Part shown: positions 1 through 12,235 of the stretch, piece after piece
Layout: each line of letters begins with the position of its first letter
How positions within the stretch are numbered: position 1 is the stretch's first letter
Source of the DNA: Aldrovandia affinis
Lineage: Eukaryota; Chordata; Actinopteri; Notacanthiformes; Halosauridae
Length of the DNA stretch: 64,000 nt
NCBI GenBank assembly: GCA_029706075.1
Contig: JAINUG010000021.1
Coordinates: 1,054,001 to 1,118,000, forward strand
Direction: 5' to 3'
Program-made: the position numbers and the translations under genes
The notes under the pieces: generated by a model
What the model was told of the DNA's origin: nothing
Database searches by the model: none
The model's input: the letters and a program-made list of their open reading frames with translations, nothing else

Positions 1-1144
1 AAACAGCAGATAATTTCAGTAATACAATTACATGCCATCAAATGCCCAGGGTGAATCACCAGACGCATCACCTAATGAGTCTAGACAGCCTCAACTGCAC
101 TACTAACTGATCCAATCAAAATGCTGAATCAGCCCAATCCAATGAGTCTTCTAAAAAGCGAAAAGAAAAGGCCATTAAATCTACTGTAATGACCTTTATG
201 AAATAAAAATAAATCGGATCACTACGTAGTTTCACAAAAAAAACATGCAAGTAAAAATAACTTCCATTTTCTGAACCTCTGATAGCCTGACCATGTTGAC
301 AATATGTCTCCAACCGCTAAATAACCTGGCAAAGCTTGTGAGAAAGTTCAATTTCACTTCATCACTCACGGCAGAAAAGAGACAACTGTTTCAATTGACT
401 GAAATGGTCTCTACGTGGAGCTTTTCCATTTAAACTTTTAATTTGAAATTGTTTTGTCATCGTATAAAAATACATTATAGTGTCCATACAGGATTCCCTC
501 CCCTGATTGCTTATGTCCTTACTTGAATACAACAGCAAACACACACACACACACACACCCATACACACAGGTCTCCTTATTCACTTCCTGTTTTTGCAGT
601 TGTCATCCCCATGACATTATAGGGCACAGAGTCAACTCCCTGGGAAGTACTTCATGTCAAAATGCGAGCAGATTTGGGAGCGCTTCTCAGTACCAACTTT
701 GGAACTAAATCAGTGCAATCTACCATCTTCTCACACGGTGGAAAAAGTCCTGAGAAGCCATCAGCCAAGAGAGGTCAGTTTACTAAAAAGAGTAGGATCA
801 ATCTCTCGGCTATCCCAGTCCCAAATTATTTCACTGCTCAATGTTACATCGCCAATAGAATACCAAATAGCTGGGTGTCCTTCACCTCGCTTGATGCATG
901 TGCCACTAATCAACTGAGTGTCCTAGCCCCCCCCCCCCCCTGCACTAGGGACGATTTATACCCCTTTTACACTGTGAAGCTGGATCCATCATCTTTTTTG
1001 CAAAGCCTGTGCCAACTCAGTCCACTATCGTTATTGGTGCTGGCCTTTTTATTGCTAGCCTATCCATTTGTTATTAACCTGGAATGAGCCTGGAAGAAAA
1101 CTGTAACCTGATGTCATTCCTGATGTATTCTACGTTTTCTTTAC
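1..1144. other. hif1a intron 1 stretch, no gene seen
   Basis: No exon is recognisable on either strand. It holds a short CA repeat at about 539-560 and a C run at 930-940. By inference it lies in the first intron of hif1a, which is transcribed leftwards from about 9.4 kb. I looked for the bHLH exon 2 of hif1a (RRKEKSRDAAR, FYELAHQLP) and did not find it here or in the rest of 1-9096. Confidence 0.5.
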
Positions 1145-1158
1145 AAATGACTAAAGTC

Positions 1159-1391
1159 GTGGCCTCCCGCGTGGCCCAGTGGTTACAACGTCCAACGCTG
1201 GCCACGGAGACCAGGGTTCAATTCCCCGTCTCGCCAGAGTCGGCTCTGACCGGGAGCGTCAGGTCGCGTGTCGCTACCGGTTGCAGGACTACGGCAGCGA
1301 ACTCACATTACTAGGGGGGATTGGCTTAAATAGCGGGTCTAATTGGCTACCAAATTTTGAGAAAATGGGAAACAAAAATTATAAAAAATAA
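1159..1391 (+). mobile_element. tRNA-derived SINE, family A, with 14-bp target duplication
   Basis: The element starts GGCCTCCCGCGTGGCCCAG (A-box-like) and carries a B-box-like GGGTTCAATTCC near 1215. It has the family body 'ggctctgaccgggag' and a tail reading 'ctaattggctaccaaatt' before an A-rich end. It is flanked by a perfect 14-bp direct repeat AAATGACTAAAGTC at 1145-1158 and 1392-1405. Related copies lie at 22187, 37536 and 56427. Relative to the 37.5-kb copy the middle is shortened. The target duplication shows LINE-style retroposition. It is not a functional tRNA gene. Confidence 0.85.
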
Positions 1392-1405
1392 AAATGACTA
1401 AAGTC

Positions 1406-4304
1406 AACATTTCACATGAATTCTGTGTTCAATTTGAACAGGCATCAGCATAATTAAACTATACAACAAACATAGTAGCCTACATTAACAAGAAACCCAC
1501 AATGTAACCCCAGTATGGTTAGTGGAGGTTCTAAAATGCACATTCTTAGATTCAACTGTATGTTCACAATGCAGGCGTCTATAGCCATAATTCATTGTCG
1601 GCGTGCCATTTTTCCTGTCGAATTAAGCAGGGACGCTCACTCACAGCTAATTGAAAGCACCTTAGCTGCAAGAAATAGTGCGGGTCGTAACGGGTGTAAT
1701 TCGTCGGTGTGGAAGGATGGGTGGATGTTAAGACAGTATGTCAATACGATGACACATGGCCAAGAAAACACGCAGTAGGCCACATGACTCTTAACAACGA
1801 CACTGTTGAGGATACGTGCTTGTACATTCATAACGTTTCAGCTACTTCAACAACAGGAATTTTCTTATGCACTTAACGGTCTTGTTTCTAAAAGACTTAA
1901 AATGGCTGATAAGAGTGAGGAGTGTTTGTTTTCCTGAACACAACGGTGGCATTGTATAGACATAAGCCTTCGCTGGCACATCTGCGCAGGTTAACAATAT
2001 GGACGAGTTGCTGGGACATGTCCTACCTGCTATGAGGGATTCGAGGAAGCCAAACAACTCTCCGTAACGAACAATGGACGGATTTGTCGGCAACAGAAGT
2101 TAATCTGTCTTACAGTAGCAACCATCATTTCAATGTTTTCATTTTTCAAGATGTGAGAAGATAGAAGTGGTGTTTCCCCTGTAGAGTACAACCTCCTGGA
2201 TCTGAATTTCAGACAGCAAACGTCTTGGCTGTCTGGCTGCTGATTTAAATGTGTGACTATGGCCTTTATATCTGAAGGTCATCTGCTAACAGCAAAAGAC
2301 TTATTGTTCACCAAGGCATTCTTTGGCCTATATTTCTCTTTGCTTCACTCAGGAGAAATCCTATTAGTTTCTGATCTGCAGAGTACAGCACTGGATTGAA
2401 ATATGATCTCTCACTGACAGAGAAGAGAGCCACTATGGACGAAGCCACTGAAGGTGATTTTGTTGACACTTGGCACATGCATACTGAAATCTTACATTGG
2501 CTTATTCAAATAAATTACGTGGTGTGTCAAGAGCTTCGAAGCAACGGTAAGTGCCATAATGAGTTCAGTTCTGTGCTTAGAAACCTCTGAACTAGCAAGA
2601 AAATGGCTAGCTTGCCAATACAGATCACAATAATTTTAGCCGCATGCTGAGCTGGTGACACATTCAACTGCCCAATTTCAAAACTGGTGTGGTACAGTAT
2701 GTCAGACCCAACTGGCACTATACTCTCAACTTTTGTAATTCAAACGAAAATTGCAACACTCATTCTAGGCTTCAGGTTCAAATGCTGCCATGAAAATGTA
2801 GTCTATATGTAACGTGCAATTTTTAAAAATAAATAAATGTTTTACAACTTCATTAACAACACTACCATGTTTAGCTCCACAAACACCCAAATACAAAAGG
2901 GACATGCCCTTGACACTGAAACAACAGCCTGTCAAGTTTTTTCGAGTCCTCTGTCTGTGAGAGGCATTAAAAGTGACAGATTATTGATGGAAAAGCTTCA
3001 AGACTCTTACAATAGTTGCTAGGGCAACCCACCAAGAACAAATACATTTGACTTAAATTGTTAAGTCTATACTTTGTTTAGAATTGACGCACTTCATGTC
3101 TTGTCAATGGAAAAGTGTAGGGATACATTCTATGCCATCGGAACTGCACAACAAAAGCAACGATCCTCACTGGCACATGCTTAGGCCTGTACTGCAGTCC
3201 CACGGGTCTTACAGCATGCATGGTGGTCATGTTACAAGGACGGCTAATATAACATGCTTAAACCCTGGACGGGGAGGAAGCAGATCTGTACCTATTTAAT
3301 GGAACTTCTTACGGGCAGCTGCTGCTCGTAAACTTTGATACTGCATCATTTCGGGACAGTAAAAGGCCTGAATGGGAGAGTGGGTTTATTGTTCTGCTTC
3401 ACTGGTGCAGTCTGAAGGTCAGGCAAGAAAAAGAAAAAGCTGTACCCCCTGAGACCTGTCCCAGTGAGAAGACTCCTTCCCCGCCCAAACCACACTCCAG
3501 CTGACTGACAGGACCTGGACAAAAACACATCCATCAACTATCTACTCCAATTGCTTTGTGGGTCACGCAGAGACCTTTCAATGTCTGGCAGTCTGAGGTC
3601 CGCTTTTTTAGAGAGGATTCAGAGTGGATTATGTAACCGGCCTTGCATAGCCTCGTAGTGCTTGCCAAGAGATATTCCGCCCCATGCCTCGTACTGTCAG
3701 AACTACATTTCCAAAACTTCTCCACATTAAATCTATTGGCCCAGAGCTTTTCAGCGTTTTTTTAATATACAATTTGAGACGCACGTGTCGATGCGCAAAC
3801 TGTATGTGGCCGGTAGTTATTGCTTTGATAAATAATGCAATTCTAATATTCCACTGGAACCACAATCAGAAGAAAATGCTCAGGATTAAAAAATGAGTGG
3901 GGCAGTTGTGTGTGTTTCTAGAACAGATGACAGAAGTAACACAACTGTTACTGTTCATGAGCAGATGTAATCTGGATTATATGAACCCATTTCTGCAAAT
4001 CCTTCCCATTATTAAGGAACACTTCCAAACACTGTAAATGATTAAACTGTACAGTTAAGGTTCTTTGAATATTTAAAACAAGCAAATGTAAAGGACTTCC
4101 AACTCATGTTAAACCAAACGATTAAATAGACAAAGTGTCAGAGAGTGTACAAATTTCTACTTTAATATTGATACATAACATACAAATTAATTCAACTTAA
4201 AGCACGCTGAATTATAACATGATTACATTTCTAACGTACTCCTCAGTGACCTTGATACTGACATGGGTTCGAAAAGGTACGTGTGCCTTTTGACATTCAA
4301 ATAA
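1406..4304. other. hif1a intron 1 stretch, no gene seen
   Basis: AT-rich sequence with no recognisable exon, RNA gene or full repeat. The short open frames do not resemble known proteins. A small human- or fish-conserved element could be missed by eye. Confidence 0.4.
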
Positions 4305-5291
4305 GATCAGTTGTATGATCCAGGGGTACAAGACGTATCCAGTGTATAAATTGGCAATAAAATGTACTAAAACAATTAGCAATCAAATTGATACTTTCTA
4401 CATAAGTTACTATGTAGCTAATCTATTATGCCAAGTATCATAAGAATAAAGTGAATGTGTATTTCTTTTTGCGATTTTAGTTTTTATTAGTTTGCGCCAA
4501 ATTCCTTTGTAACGCCTAACATGAAATCGACTCAGCAACAAGACTTTTACTCGCTGTTTCAAAGAATGCATCAAATATCTTGAAATTTTGACTGAATTCC
4601 ATACTATAGCTGTTGTACTAAGAATATAGCTCACAATTAGAGAATATGGATGTCGAGAAAGAAAGATTTCAAGCAAAATACAACAAGACACATTATGTAA
4701 CGCTGTTTATTAATATACTTACATGAAACAGAAATCCATACATTTTAAATGTATATAAACCAAATTTCTCTCCGAGACTTCTCATAAGATTTACTTACTC
4801 CTTGCGAATTTCCAGCTCTCTCTTGAATAGCGACTCCAAAATTACATTGAATCCTCAACCCCGAACACATTTACACACTCAAAATTTGCATGGAGATCCT
4901 GCACTGTTGTTTTGAAAAAAGCTTTCTTAGGACCGCGTAAAATATGAGTTAACTATAGCAATGCTTGAACTGTCATTCTCATATACTAAGTGTTCTTTTG
5001 GTACCAAATGTTCTTGATTTCTTGGTAAATAACTCCCAAAATTTACCATTTTCTTGTACCCCGAACACATATTTTGATCATCGATAGCTGTGGATTGTTG
5101 TAGTGGTATCAGTTTACACATCAAGTTAGCGTGGTGAATATAAAATGCTCGAACTCGTATTGACCAAAACCTTTGTTCTCCTAATCAAGGCTTGCAAATG
5201 ATTAATGTTCTGATGATTAATTTGTGACTTTGTGAAGTTGTCATTTTTTCCTTATGTTACACCTTTGTACCCCTGGACCATGCAACTGATC
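4305..5291. repeat. Pair of 27-bp inverted repeats about 1 kb apart (possible MITE)
   Basis: Positions 4305-4331 begin GATCAGTTGTATGATCC. The reverse complement of 5265-5291 begins GATCAGTTGCATGGTCC. The two arms match at 25 of 27 positions and both continue through CAGGGGTACAA. The interior is AT-rich, without coding potential, and repeats the phrase CCCCGAACACAT at about 4859 and 5058. I could not find a clean target duplication, so the true ends may lie further out. A non-autonomous DNA transposon is the simplest reading; the family is unknown to me. Confidence 0.5.
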
Positions 5292-7120
5292 ATACATACA
5301 TTGTCAACTTACACCATATCTGCATTTTTACAAAAAGATTTTGTTCAATATAAAGTAGAGTCGATATCCGGTCAACTTGAAACCAGAACTATGACAGATT
5401 AAAAATACATTTCTGTGCCAACTCTAAAATATCTTGCATGCCAGGAAAATGTCAGGGGAACAGGAGTTACACATAGCCTACGTTCACAAAACCAATACCA
5501 TTCCACGATACAGGGATCACTTTATCAATAAGTGGTCTCAAATTCTCTTGTATATCATGTAATGAGGCAGTTAGAACTAACAGGAAAAAATAGCCTATGG
5601 ATTTTCAATTTTTCAGGCTGGGCAGCTAATTTTCCAAGGTTTGTGGTGTTGCTAGCCTTATGATGTTGGAAGTGAACCCCAGAATAAAGGTTCTTGAGAA
5701 GTTTTGTTCTGGAAGGAATCCCTTGAGGAAAAACAATGTAATGGGGAAAAATAAAGAAGAAACTAAACTCTCGATTGTGGCTACATCTGTGGGGAAAAAG
5801 GGCACAAACTCTGCTGCTAACAACGATACAGGCAATTTTTTAAAATGGCAGAAATTGTGTTTTTAAATCAATTGGCAGACTACTCTGCCTAAAAGCACAT
5901 TCCTTTTTTCCCTAACTGTTTAGGTACTTTCTTTTTTAGTTAAGATTTTGCTGTGGGCAATGTGAACAGGTTGACCTGACGTCAGGTCATTCAGTGTGCA
6001 GTCATAATTCACCTGGTCACCATTAAATGAACAGTAAACCATTTCCATTGTTGCATTGTTAAATGCAAAGTGGCTACCCTACATAGGGATGGAATCTCCC
6101 CACCTGTCACTTGTAATTTGTGTGACAGTAAACATTGTTGTGTGTTATGTAACATTGGCCAGGCTGCGCATTGTACATAACAGTGAACATCCAGTGGAAC
6201 ACTGTTGCAAAGTCCATTGTTTATGATCTTGTGTAGATTAGATCACAAAAAACAGCTGGTAATTTTTTTTTTTAAATCTGTATTTATTTCATGACAAAAT
6301 ATTTAACAGTACAACAGAATGCATCTGAACCACATGCCTCCAAATTCACATGAAAGAGAAAAATACACTGCTCGATGCTGGGGGGGAAATAAATATATAT
6401 TTTAAATCATTTATAACTATTTCTTGATATCAGTGTAGCACAGAAGCACAGTTCTGTATAGGCCTATACTGTAAGCTGACTTTTTTTTTTTCTTTTTTTC
6501 CCCCAAAAGCTTCCTCTACAGTCATCTCTAAGCTGCCACATGTCCTGGCAGGAACTCCCATTGACGTCAGGTTTTTGGTGATTAAGAAGTGAGCTATGAA
6601 GAAGAATAAAGGGAAAATCATAACTTTACATTAAGTATTGGGATAGTGTGGTTAAAATATCCAGGCCAATTTCAAACTAAAATTAAAATGACATGACACT
6701 TCAAACTTCAAATATTTGAGAGAGTTGTGTAGTAAACAGCACAAGCGTGACACCCAAGCCCGCAAAGCTAAATTAAAGACACTGTCTGGCCTCAGTACAA
6801 AGCGTGGGAGACTTAGCTCAATTATAGATGGAGCTAAGGACAGCTTTCACCAAACTTTTAAAATTTTAAGAGGAATCACTGCCGAAGCAGTACAGGGGAC
6901 GTCCTGAAACAGACAGGTCATTTCACTGAGTGCAAGACGTTAAAAGATGTGTTTTTTGTTTTGTTTGTTTTGATCAGAACCAAGAAATAACCAACAAGGG
7001 GTTTGTGATTGATTTTTTTTCAGCATAAAAAAAAAAAGAATGCCACCAACTCACACAAATCAGTTTCAGACCACAGCAGAACTTAACAAACCAGCTTGTA
7101 TGACCATTTTCCTGTCCTGA
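5292..7120. other. hif1a intron 1 stretch, no gene seen
   Basis: AT-rich sequence with T runs near 6265 and 6481 and an A run near 7027. No exon or RNA gene is recognised. The stretch near 6240-6640 has the look of old repeat DNA, but I cannot assign a family. Confidence 0.4.
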
Positions 7121-7128
7121 GTTTTAAC

Positions 7129-7655
7129 CAGTGCCTAATTTGTACCGGGGCTAGGCGGGGCACAGCCCCGGCAAATGCCAAGAATCCGATTTTGCGCCCC
7201 GGCAAATGTCTTACTCAGAATCAGAGCCCCAGGCTCATAAATAAAGTGCGACAACAAAGCGTATTTTAACAGATTTAACAGCCAAGAAACAATTCGTGGT
7301 TTCAGAGTGTTCACAGAGACATCGAGAGAACAAGTTACACAGCCCTTGAAGGATCTCTTAACCGCTGTTAACACCGTACCAATTTCCAGAGCAGAGTGCG
7401 GGAGAGGTTTCTCACAAATGAATCTAATCTGCACGTCAACAACAGCGTCTTTAAAAACAGCAACTATATCATCGCTCCTGTGTTTAACCCTTGTTGCTCC
7501 ACCACTGGAAAGTTACCATTAGCCCAGCGGGAGGGACAGAAATGCAGCGACACAGAGGTAGGAAAAGTTTACCCTTTTTCCTCCGGGGGGGAGGGCGTGT
7601 GGTTGGGGGAGGCGAGTTGAGCCCCGGCATCTCAAATTTTACAAATTAAGCACTG
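7129..7655 (+). mobile_element. Complete non-autonomous hAT transposon with 8-bp target duplication
   Basis: The left end is CAGTGCCTAATTTGTA and the reverse complement of the right end is CAGTGCTTAATTTGTA, so the terminal inverted repeats match at 15 of 16 bases. The flanks are GTTTTAAC (7121-7128) and TTTTTAAC (7656-7663), an 8-bp duplication with one change, as expected for the hAT superfamily. Inside, 7307-7522 on the plus strand still reads as the C-terminal dimerisation region of a hAT transposase, including AECGRGFSQMNLIC. The catalytic domain is absent, so this is an internally deleted copy that would have needed a partner's transposase. Its 527-bp length and intact ends suggest a fairly young insertion in hif1a intron 1. 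Confidence 0.85.
7307..7522 (+). pseudogene. hAT transposase C-terminal (dimerisation) fragment
   Basis: This 71-residue frame contains the signature 'NTVPISRAECGRGFSQMNLIC', which matches in pattern the hAT C-terminal region of transposases and domesticated relatives such as KIAA1586/ZNF862-like proteins (S-x-A-E/D-C-x-R-G-F-S-x-M-N-L-I). The N-terminal zinc finger and catalytic parts are missing. It sits between the terminal repeats of the 7129-7655 element and has no evident promoter. It is a relic of the parent transposase, not a host gene. Confidence 0.75.
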
Positions 7656-7663
7656 TTTTTAAC

Positions 7664-9096
7664 CACTCAAAAAGCCCAGTCTTCATTCATGGCACCATTT
7701 CACCGCACCATGCATTTACTTGAGCATGGCATTCGGGGACACAATCTCAAAAGCGGAAACAGCTAATTAAACTGGTCAGGGGGTATACCTGGAAGTGGCA
7801 GGGCAGGGAACAGTAGGCTAAATGAACAAAGCTGGAGGCAACACAGGGGATACAGGAGTCCCAGCACACCACACACAGGAGACCACCACAAGGCGATGTC
7901 CTGGGGAAAATTACACATCGAAGAGTGATCCTGTGCAGATGGCCTTGACTTTTGTATCAAGTTACTTCGCTAAAGAAAGCCCTGTCTAGAAAGCTACTTT
8001 ATCACTGGATCCCAGTTAAGCCAATTTAGAGGAAGTTTCGCTTAAATTCTCATGCTGTAAATTTAAATTTAAATTCAAATTCATAATCCTACAACTTGCG
8101 CTAATGTCAAGATACACCAGACATGCAAATCAAACCACGAGAACCCAATACAGGAAGAGCCCATCGCACGACAGCTCAATGGCTCGGTCACATTTGAACG
8201 GTCAAAATACGATCGTTAGTGAAAGCGACTCAAACCAATCAAGTTATTAGGCAAGATAATACACATCCTTGTTCAATTACAAGAACTTATAAACATGTCA
8301 CTTGTTGCAATCCCAGGTAGTGAAGCATTGTCATTTACCCTTGAGCGACTTACTTTCTCCGGATTGCTTCAGTAAATATGCTCTGTAAAATTGTAATATC
8401 GTCGAATACAAGAAACTAGCAAGCAAATTAAATTACTTGCTGGATACATTGTTGCTGAAAATAGTAATCAACTGCTCTAAAAACCAAGGTTTCGCCTAAA
8501 CGTTTAAACCTAGCTGCAGTAACGTTAGTTAAAGTTCGTTGTATTTCCGACATAAGACCGTTAGCAAATGGGTATCGTTAACTGTAACACTAGCGAATGT
8601 TTCGATCGTTAACTAGCTACTTTGTAAGCCAACTCGTTTATCAATCAAACCTTAAAAAGACCAACTTTTGTAGGTAGTGATCGAACCTTGGGTAGGTTAT
8701 TTTCTCAAAGACACGGAACACGCGAACACAAAAACAAGGGCATAGTTAACGCTCGTTAACTTAACACACAAGACAGCCTGTGGGAAAATGCAAATGCACG
8801 TCAACTGGAACAACACAGAAAACAAAATTGTTTGATTCAAACCAGCTATGCTAGATAGTGTTGGCGACAAAATGGCGACGTGGACAGTATCGGTGTAGCC
8901 AGGGAAGTGGCCAACTAGCACTGGCTAACGTATACCTATTTCATATAGATTGCACTTGCACTAGCAAAAAAAACATTTAACAATCAAATGAATGTCATTG
9001 CAACTAAGTTAACGTTATTATCTAGAAGTGTAAGCCACCTAACCTGCAGCAGAAATACACAAGCGACCCGTCCCCCCGCAAAAATAGAACATGTAC
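7664..9096. other. hif1a intron 1, promoter-proximal part
   Basis: No exon is seen. From about 8040 to 9080 the sequence keeps many CpG and GTTAAC/AACGTT words (for example taacgttag near 8521 and cgatcgttaac near 8602). This suggests an unmethylated promoter-proximal intron. Regulatory sites may be present but I cannot assign them. Confidence 0.45.
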
Positions 9097-9128
9097 CTTT
9101 TCTTTTCAGTGACAACCCCTGTGTCCAT
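9097..9128 (-). CDS. hif1a: Hypoxia-inducible factor 1 alpha, coding exon 1 (partial gene)
   Basis: The minus strand reads ATG GAC ACA GGG GTT GTC ACT GAA AAG AAA AG, then a donor GTACAT. That gives MDTGVVTEKK plus a split Arg codon. This is the known N-terminus of fish HIF-1 alpha, where the next exon starts the bHLH region (SSERRKEKSRDAAR). HIF-1 alpha is the oxygen-regulated bHLH-PAS transcription factor that pairs with ARNT in the nucleus. The start has A at -3 and G at +4, a strong Kozak context. The remaining exons are not in the window; exon 2 must lie below position 1, so intron 1 exceeds 9 kb. The adjacency to prkch on the same strand supports the call. Which teleost duplicate (hif1aa or hif1ab) cannot be decided from ten residues. 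Confidence 0.85.
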
Positions 9129-9680
9129 TCTGGGACGAAATCTGTTTGCTACGCTAGCTAGCTGCTAGCTAGGTTTTCCCAAAACAACGCTGTTAGCAAC
9201 CAAGTTCCAGGCCTGTGTGTGAAGATGTAGCAAGCTAGCGGTGTAGTTGTTCAGCTACATAAATCCAAGAAAACTCCAGGAAAATCGAAAATTCCCTTTA
9301 ATGTAAAACTTTGTTGATTTGCGTATTATCAAGAGGTTAACCCTCCGATGCACTGAAGGTCACAGCATCCGTTCGACGCCTTTATTGTGGCTAATATTTC
9401 AGTCAAAGTTTCAGTAGCTCCGGTGTTTCAGAGTTGCCTCTCGTGAACCACACTATTGTGTTCGTCCTTTCGTCGTCCTCGCTCCCTGTCTTTCTGAGAG
9501 CGAGCGATCACATGCCTAACACAGAGCACAGGGGCGCGCACGTTCTGAGGAAATACGTATTTCCCATTCCCGTATGAACCCTGTGCTCTATTTTTTTTTT
9601 TTAAGAAGAAAGCAAATGAACGTGCACGAGTTGTAACTATTTGCGCTCTAATCGTTCTTGCGTTCATTCACTTTCCATTT
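9129..9680 (-). promoter_or_regulatory. hif1a: hif1a 5' UTR and promoter region (inferred)
   Basis: The sequence directly upstream of the hif1a start codon has many CpG, notably about 9440-9545. It lacks a clear TATA box, as expected of a housekeeping-type promoter. Two ACGTG cores, the hypoxia response element core, are present: minus strand 9539-9543 and plus strand 9620-9624. A perfect 16-bp palindrome, GGAAATACGTATTTCC, lies at 9549-9564. The start site is not visible; I place it loosely around 9.4-9.5 kb. A T run at 9589-9602 separates the region from AT-rich intergenic DNA. Confidence 0.55.
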
Positions 9681-9756
9681 CAGTATTTAAAGTGTTTTAA
9701 ATTACGTTTATATATGGAGGTATAATGAATGATTTCATTATATGTACTACTAATAT

Positions 9757-10194
9757 TCGGGTAACTGCCAAAATAAAGAACATAAAGTGTCTTAATAGGG
9801 TGTTGGGCCACCAAGAGCCGCCAGAACAGCTTCAACGCGCCTTGGCACAGGTTCTGATGTCTGGAACTCTATTGGAGGGATGCAAATTCCATCATTTGGT
9901 GTTTTGTTGATGGTGGTGGAAAACGTTGTCTCTGCTCCGCTCCAGAATCTCCCATAAGTGTTTGGTTTGGTTGTGACTGAGACGCCCATGGCATATGGTT
10001 TACATCATTTTCATGCTCATCAAACCATTCAGTGATCACCCTGTGGATGGGTCATTCTCATCCTGGAGGAGACCACTCCCATAGATAGAATAGGATGAAG
10101 ATGATCACTTAGAATGGCTTTGGCCTAAACCATGGCAGGAAAATAACAGAACCCTTCATTTACTCAGGTATTTCCATTATTTTGCAGTTACCTG
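9757..10194 (-). mobile_element. Tc1-like transposon remnant, copy 1 of three
   Basis: The left end CGGGTAACTGCC and right end GGCAGTTACCTG type sequences form inverted repeats next to TA. The body ('tgttgggccaccaagag', 'tggtgttttgttgatggtgg', 'atggcatatggtttacatca') matches the copies at 59815 and 63233. In the minus direction it is the 3' part of a Tc1 transposase. This copy is internally deleted and not coding. It sits just upstream of the hif1a promoter. Confidence 0.8.
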
Positions 10195-12235
10195 TATGCA
10201 ATGGTAGTATAGTCTCTTAAGTATCGTAAGGATGCAAGTCTTCCTGAAATACAAATGCAATACAATTAAGGTATAATACTTAGTTTAACAAAAAATATAT
10301 GGCGCAGGCTGGTTGAGGGGCGGTTCATATATGAATAATGTTCCTGAGTCTGTTTGTGACCCTGGGCTTAGTCTTTGGGCTCTGGTAGGATGAGTGAATC
10401 TCCTAAATGGGAACAGGTGTCTTGTGTCTCTGAGCAGGTTTGTTCTAAACATATTCACCTGATTACAGTACTGATGGATGCTTTTGGGGAGATGTTACCT
10501 CTTAGATTGTTCTGCCAACAACCAGCAATGTATAGGCTATATGTATTAACTGTGCAATGGGTAAGGAGTCAATTCTGTCACGGCAGAATAGTACGGTTGT
10601 TGGTACAAAGGTAAAATACAAGTTAAAATCTAATATTTCAATTGATCTCTCTGTTTCTCAGAAACCAGATGCAACAACCCCCAAGGTATCTGGTCACAAG
10701 GTAGAGCAAACACTGACCAGCAGTAATGATAACTCAATTTTGGCTAAATGTGCAGTTACTGTGCATTGCCTTTTTATGGCACTACTATCATAATAGCCCT
10801 ATAAAGCATCCCTGTGTTTTCATCAACAGTTAGAGAACACATTCTGTTATGCTTCCTTTAAAAACAGAAAGCATTGTAAAATTAATGTTTCTATTCAATT
10901 TGATCTGATAAAGTGAAAATGAACACTTTTCTCTGGAGTGTTTTGGGACAATGTGCCAACACAGACTAGATACTCTGATCTTGCTAATATAAAGTAAGCA
11001 GCTTGCATGATGTATTACAGGTGTGGCAATACCTGCCCAGGGGAAAGCTTGCTTTGACAGAATAGTGTTTAGATCAGATAAGCCATACATCTGAATGGAT
11101 TCTTTTACAGTACAAACATCCTTGAAATGGCTTATGAAGTCTGTTCACACTATTATGAATAATGTATTTCTGTTGTTGGTTGTCTTTTATGGCACGCAGC
11201 GCAGAGCTGCACTTGAATGAGCACCCTTGGACAGATTGGTAACTGGTAAGGATATGACCTCAGACTTCTGAGCTGTCTGCGGCAGTCTGAGAAGGGCTGC
11301 AGGAGGGGCCTGAGTTTTGAATCTCTCCCCATCTTCTGTCCTATGGGAAACGTGCGAGTCGTGCAAGGATCCTAATTTCATCATGCTCTGACTGAGAATG
11401 GAAAAAACGTGAAATTCTTCATCCATTTAATTATATGTCTTTAAAAGTGCCCAGCAAACCATCTGCAAACCTTAATGTGTCCACTGCAGACATATCTCAC
11501 TGTCAACAAAGATCAATTACCTTCAAACCTACATATGAATTTGGTTATTTTCAGGAAGGTTGTTTACTGTTCCTAGGCTAGGCCGAGTGGCACGACATGA
11601 AAATGTGAGAGCAGCCTGCCCAATCAGAGCATAAAGCTGGATCCTTTCCTCCCTTAGCAGCTTTTTAAAACATAACATGACACTCCTTTAATGCAGCTTC
11701 CCCAAATGCCGGATGAGTCAACCAGTAGGCTACTGAAACTATAAAGATGTACAAACATAGGGGGCCCTTCTTTATCACAGCTTTATCTTACGATCCTGTA
11801 ATAGATCAGGGGCTGGTTTTATTGACAGTCAGTAGATATATTGTAATAAGGACAAAAAATGTTGAGCATGAAAAAATGTAGTCATGTACAGAAGTCACTT
11901 AATAGGAATTTTTGGTTGAACTGATTCAACTTTGTTCCTACATGTTACATACTCAGTTTGTGTGAATGTTTGCATTTAATTAACACTGGCAGCAGAGATG
12001 AGACTTCATGATGGGGCAATTCAATCAGGATGTGATGAAGTGAGTGCTGTCTGTCTCAATTGACTGAGCTTGGCAGGCTGTCAACCAAGAAGCTATAGTT
12101 CTACATCATCATTCATATCAACAATAAATGTTTAATACTAGAGGCAGCAGGCAACCATGGAGGTTTCCAAGACCCGCAACAACAAAAAAACTTTCCAAAG
12201 ACGGTAATCAAAAGGGCATCACACTTAAAATGTGT
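10195..12235. other. Intergenic stretch upstream of hif1a, no gene seen
   Basis: No exon, RNA gene or intact repeat is recognised. The open frames at 10375-10793 and 11187-11426 are short, AT-rich and lack familiar motifs. Distal hif1a regulatory elements could lie here. Confidence 0.4.

Noticed and set aside
1-9096. hif1a exon 2 (bHLH)
   Set aside because: I searched for the RRKEKSRDAAR and FYELAHQLP blocks on the minus strand and found none, so it must lie outside the window.
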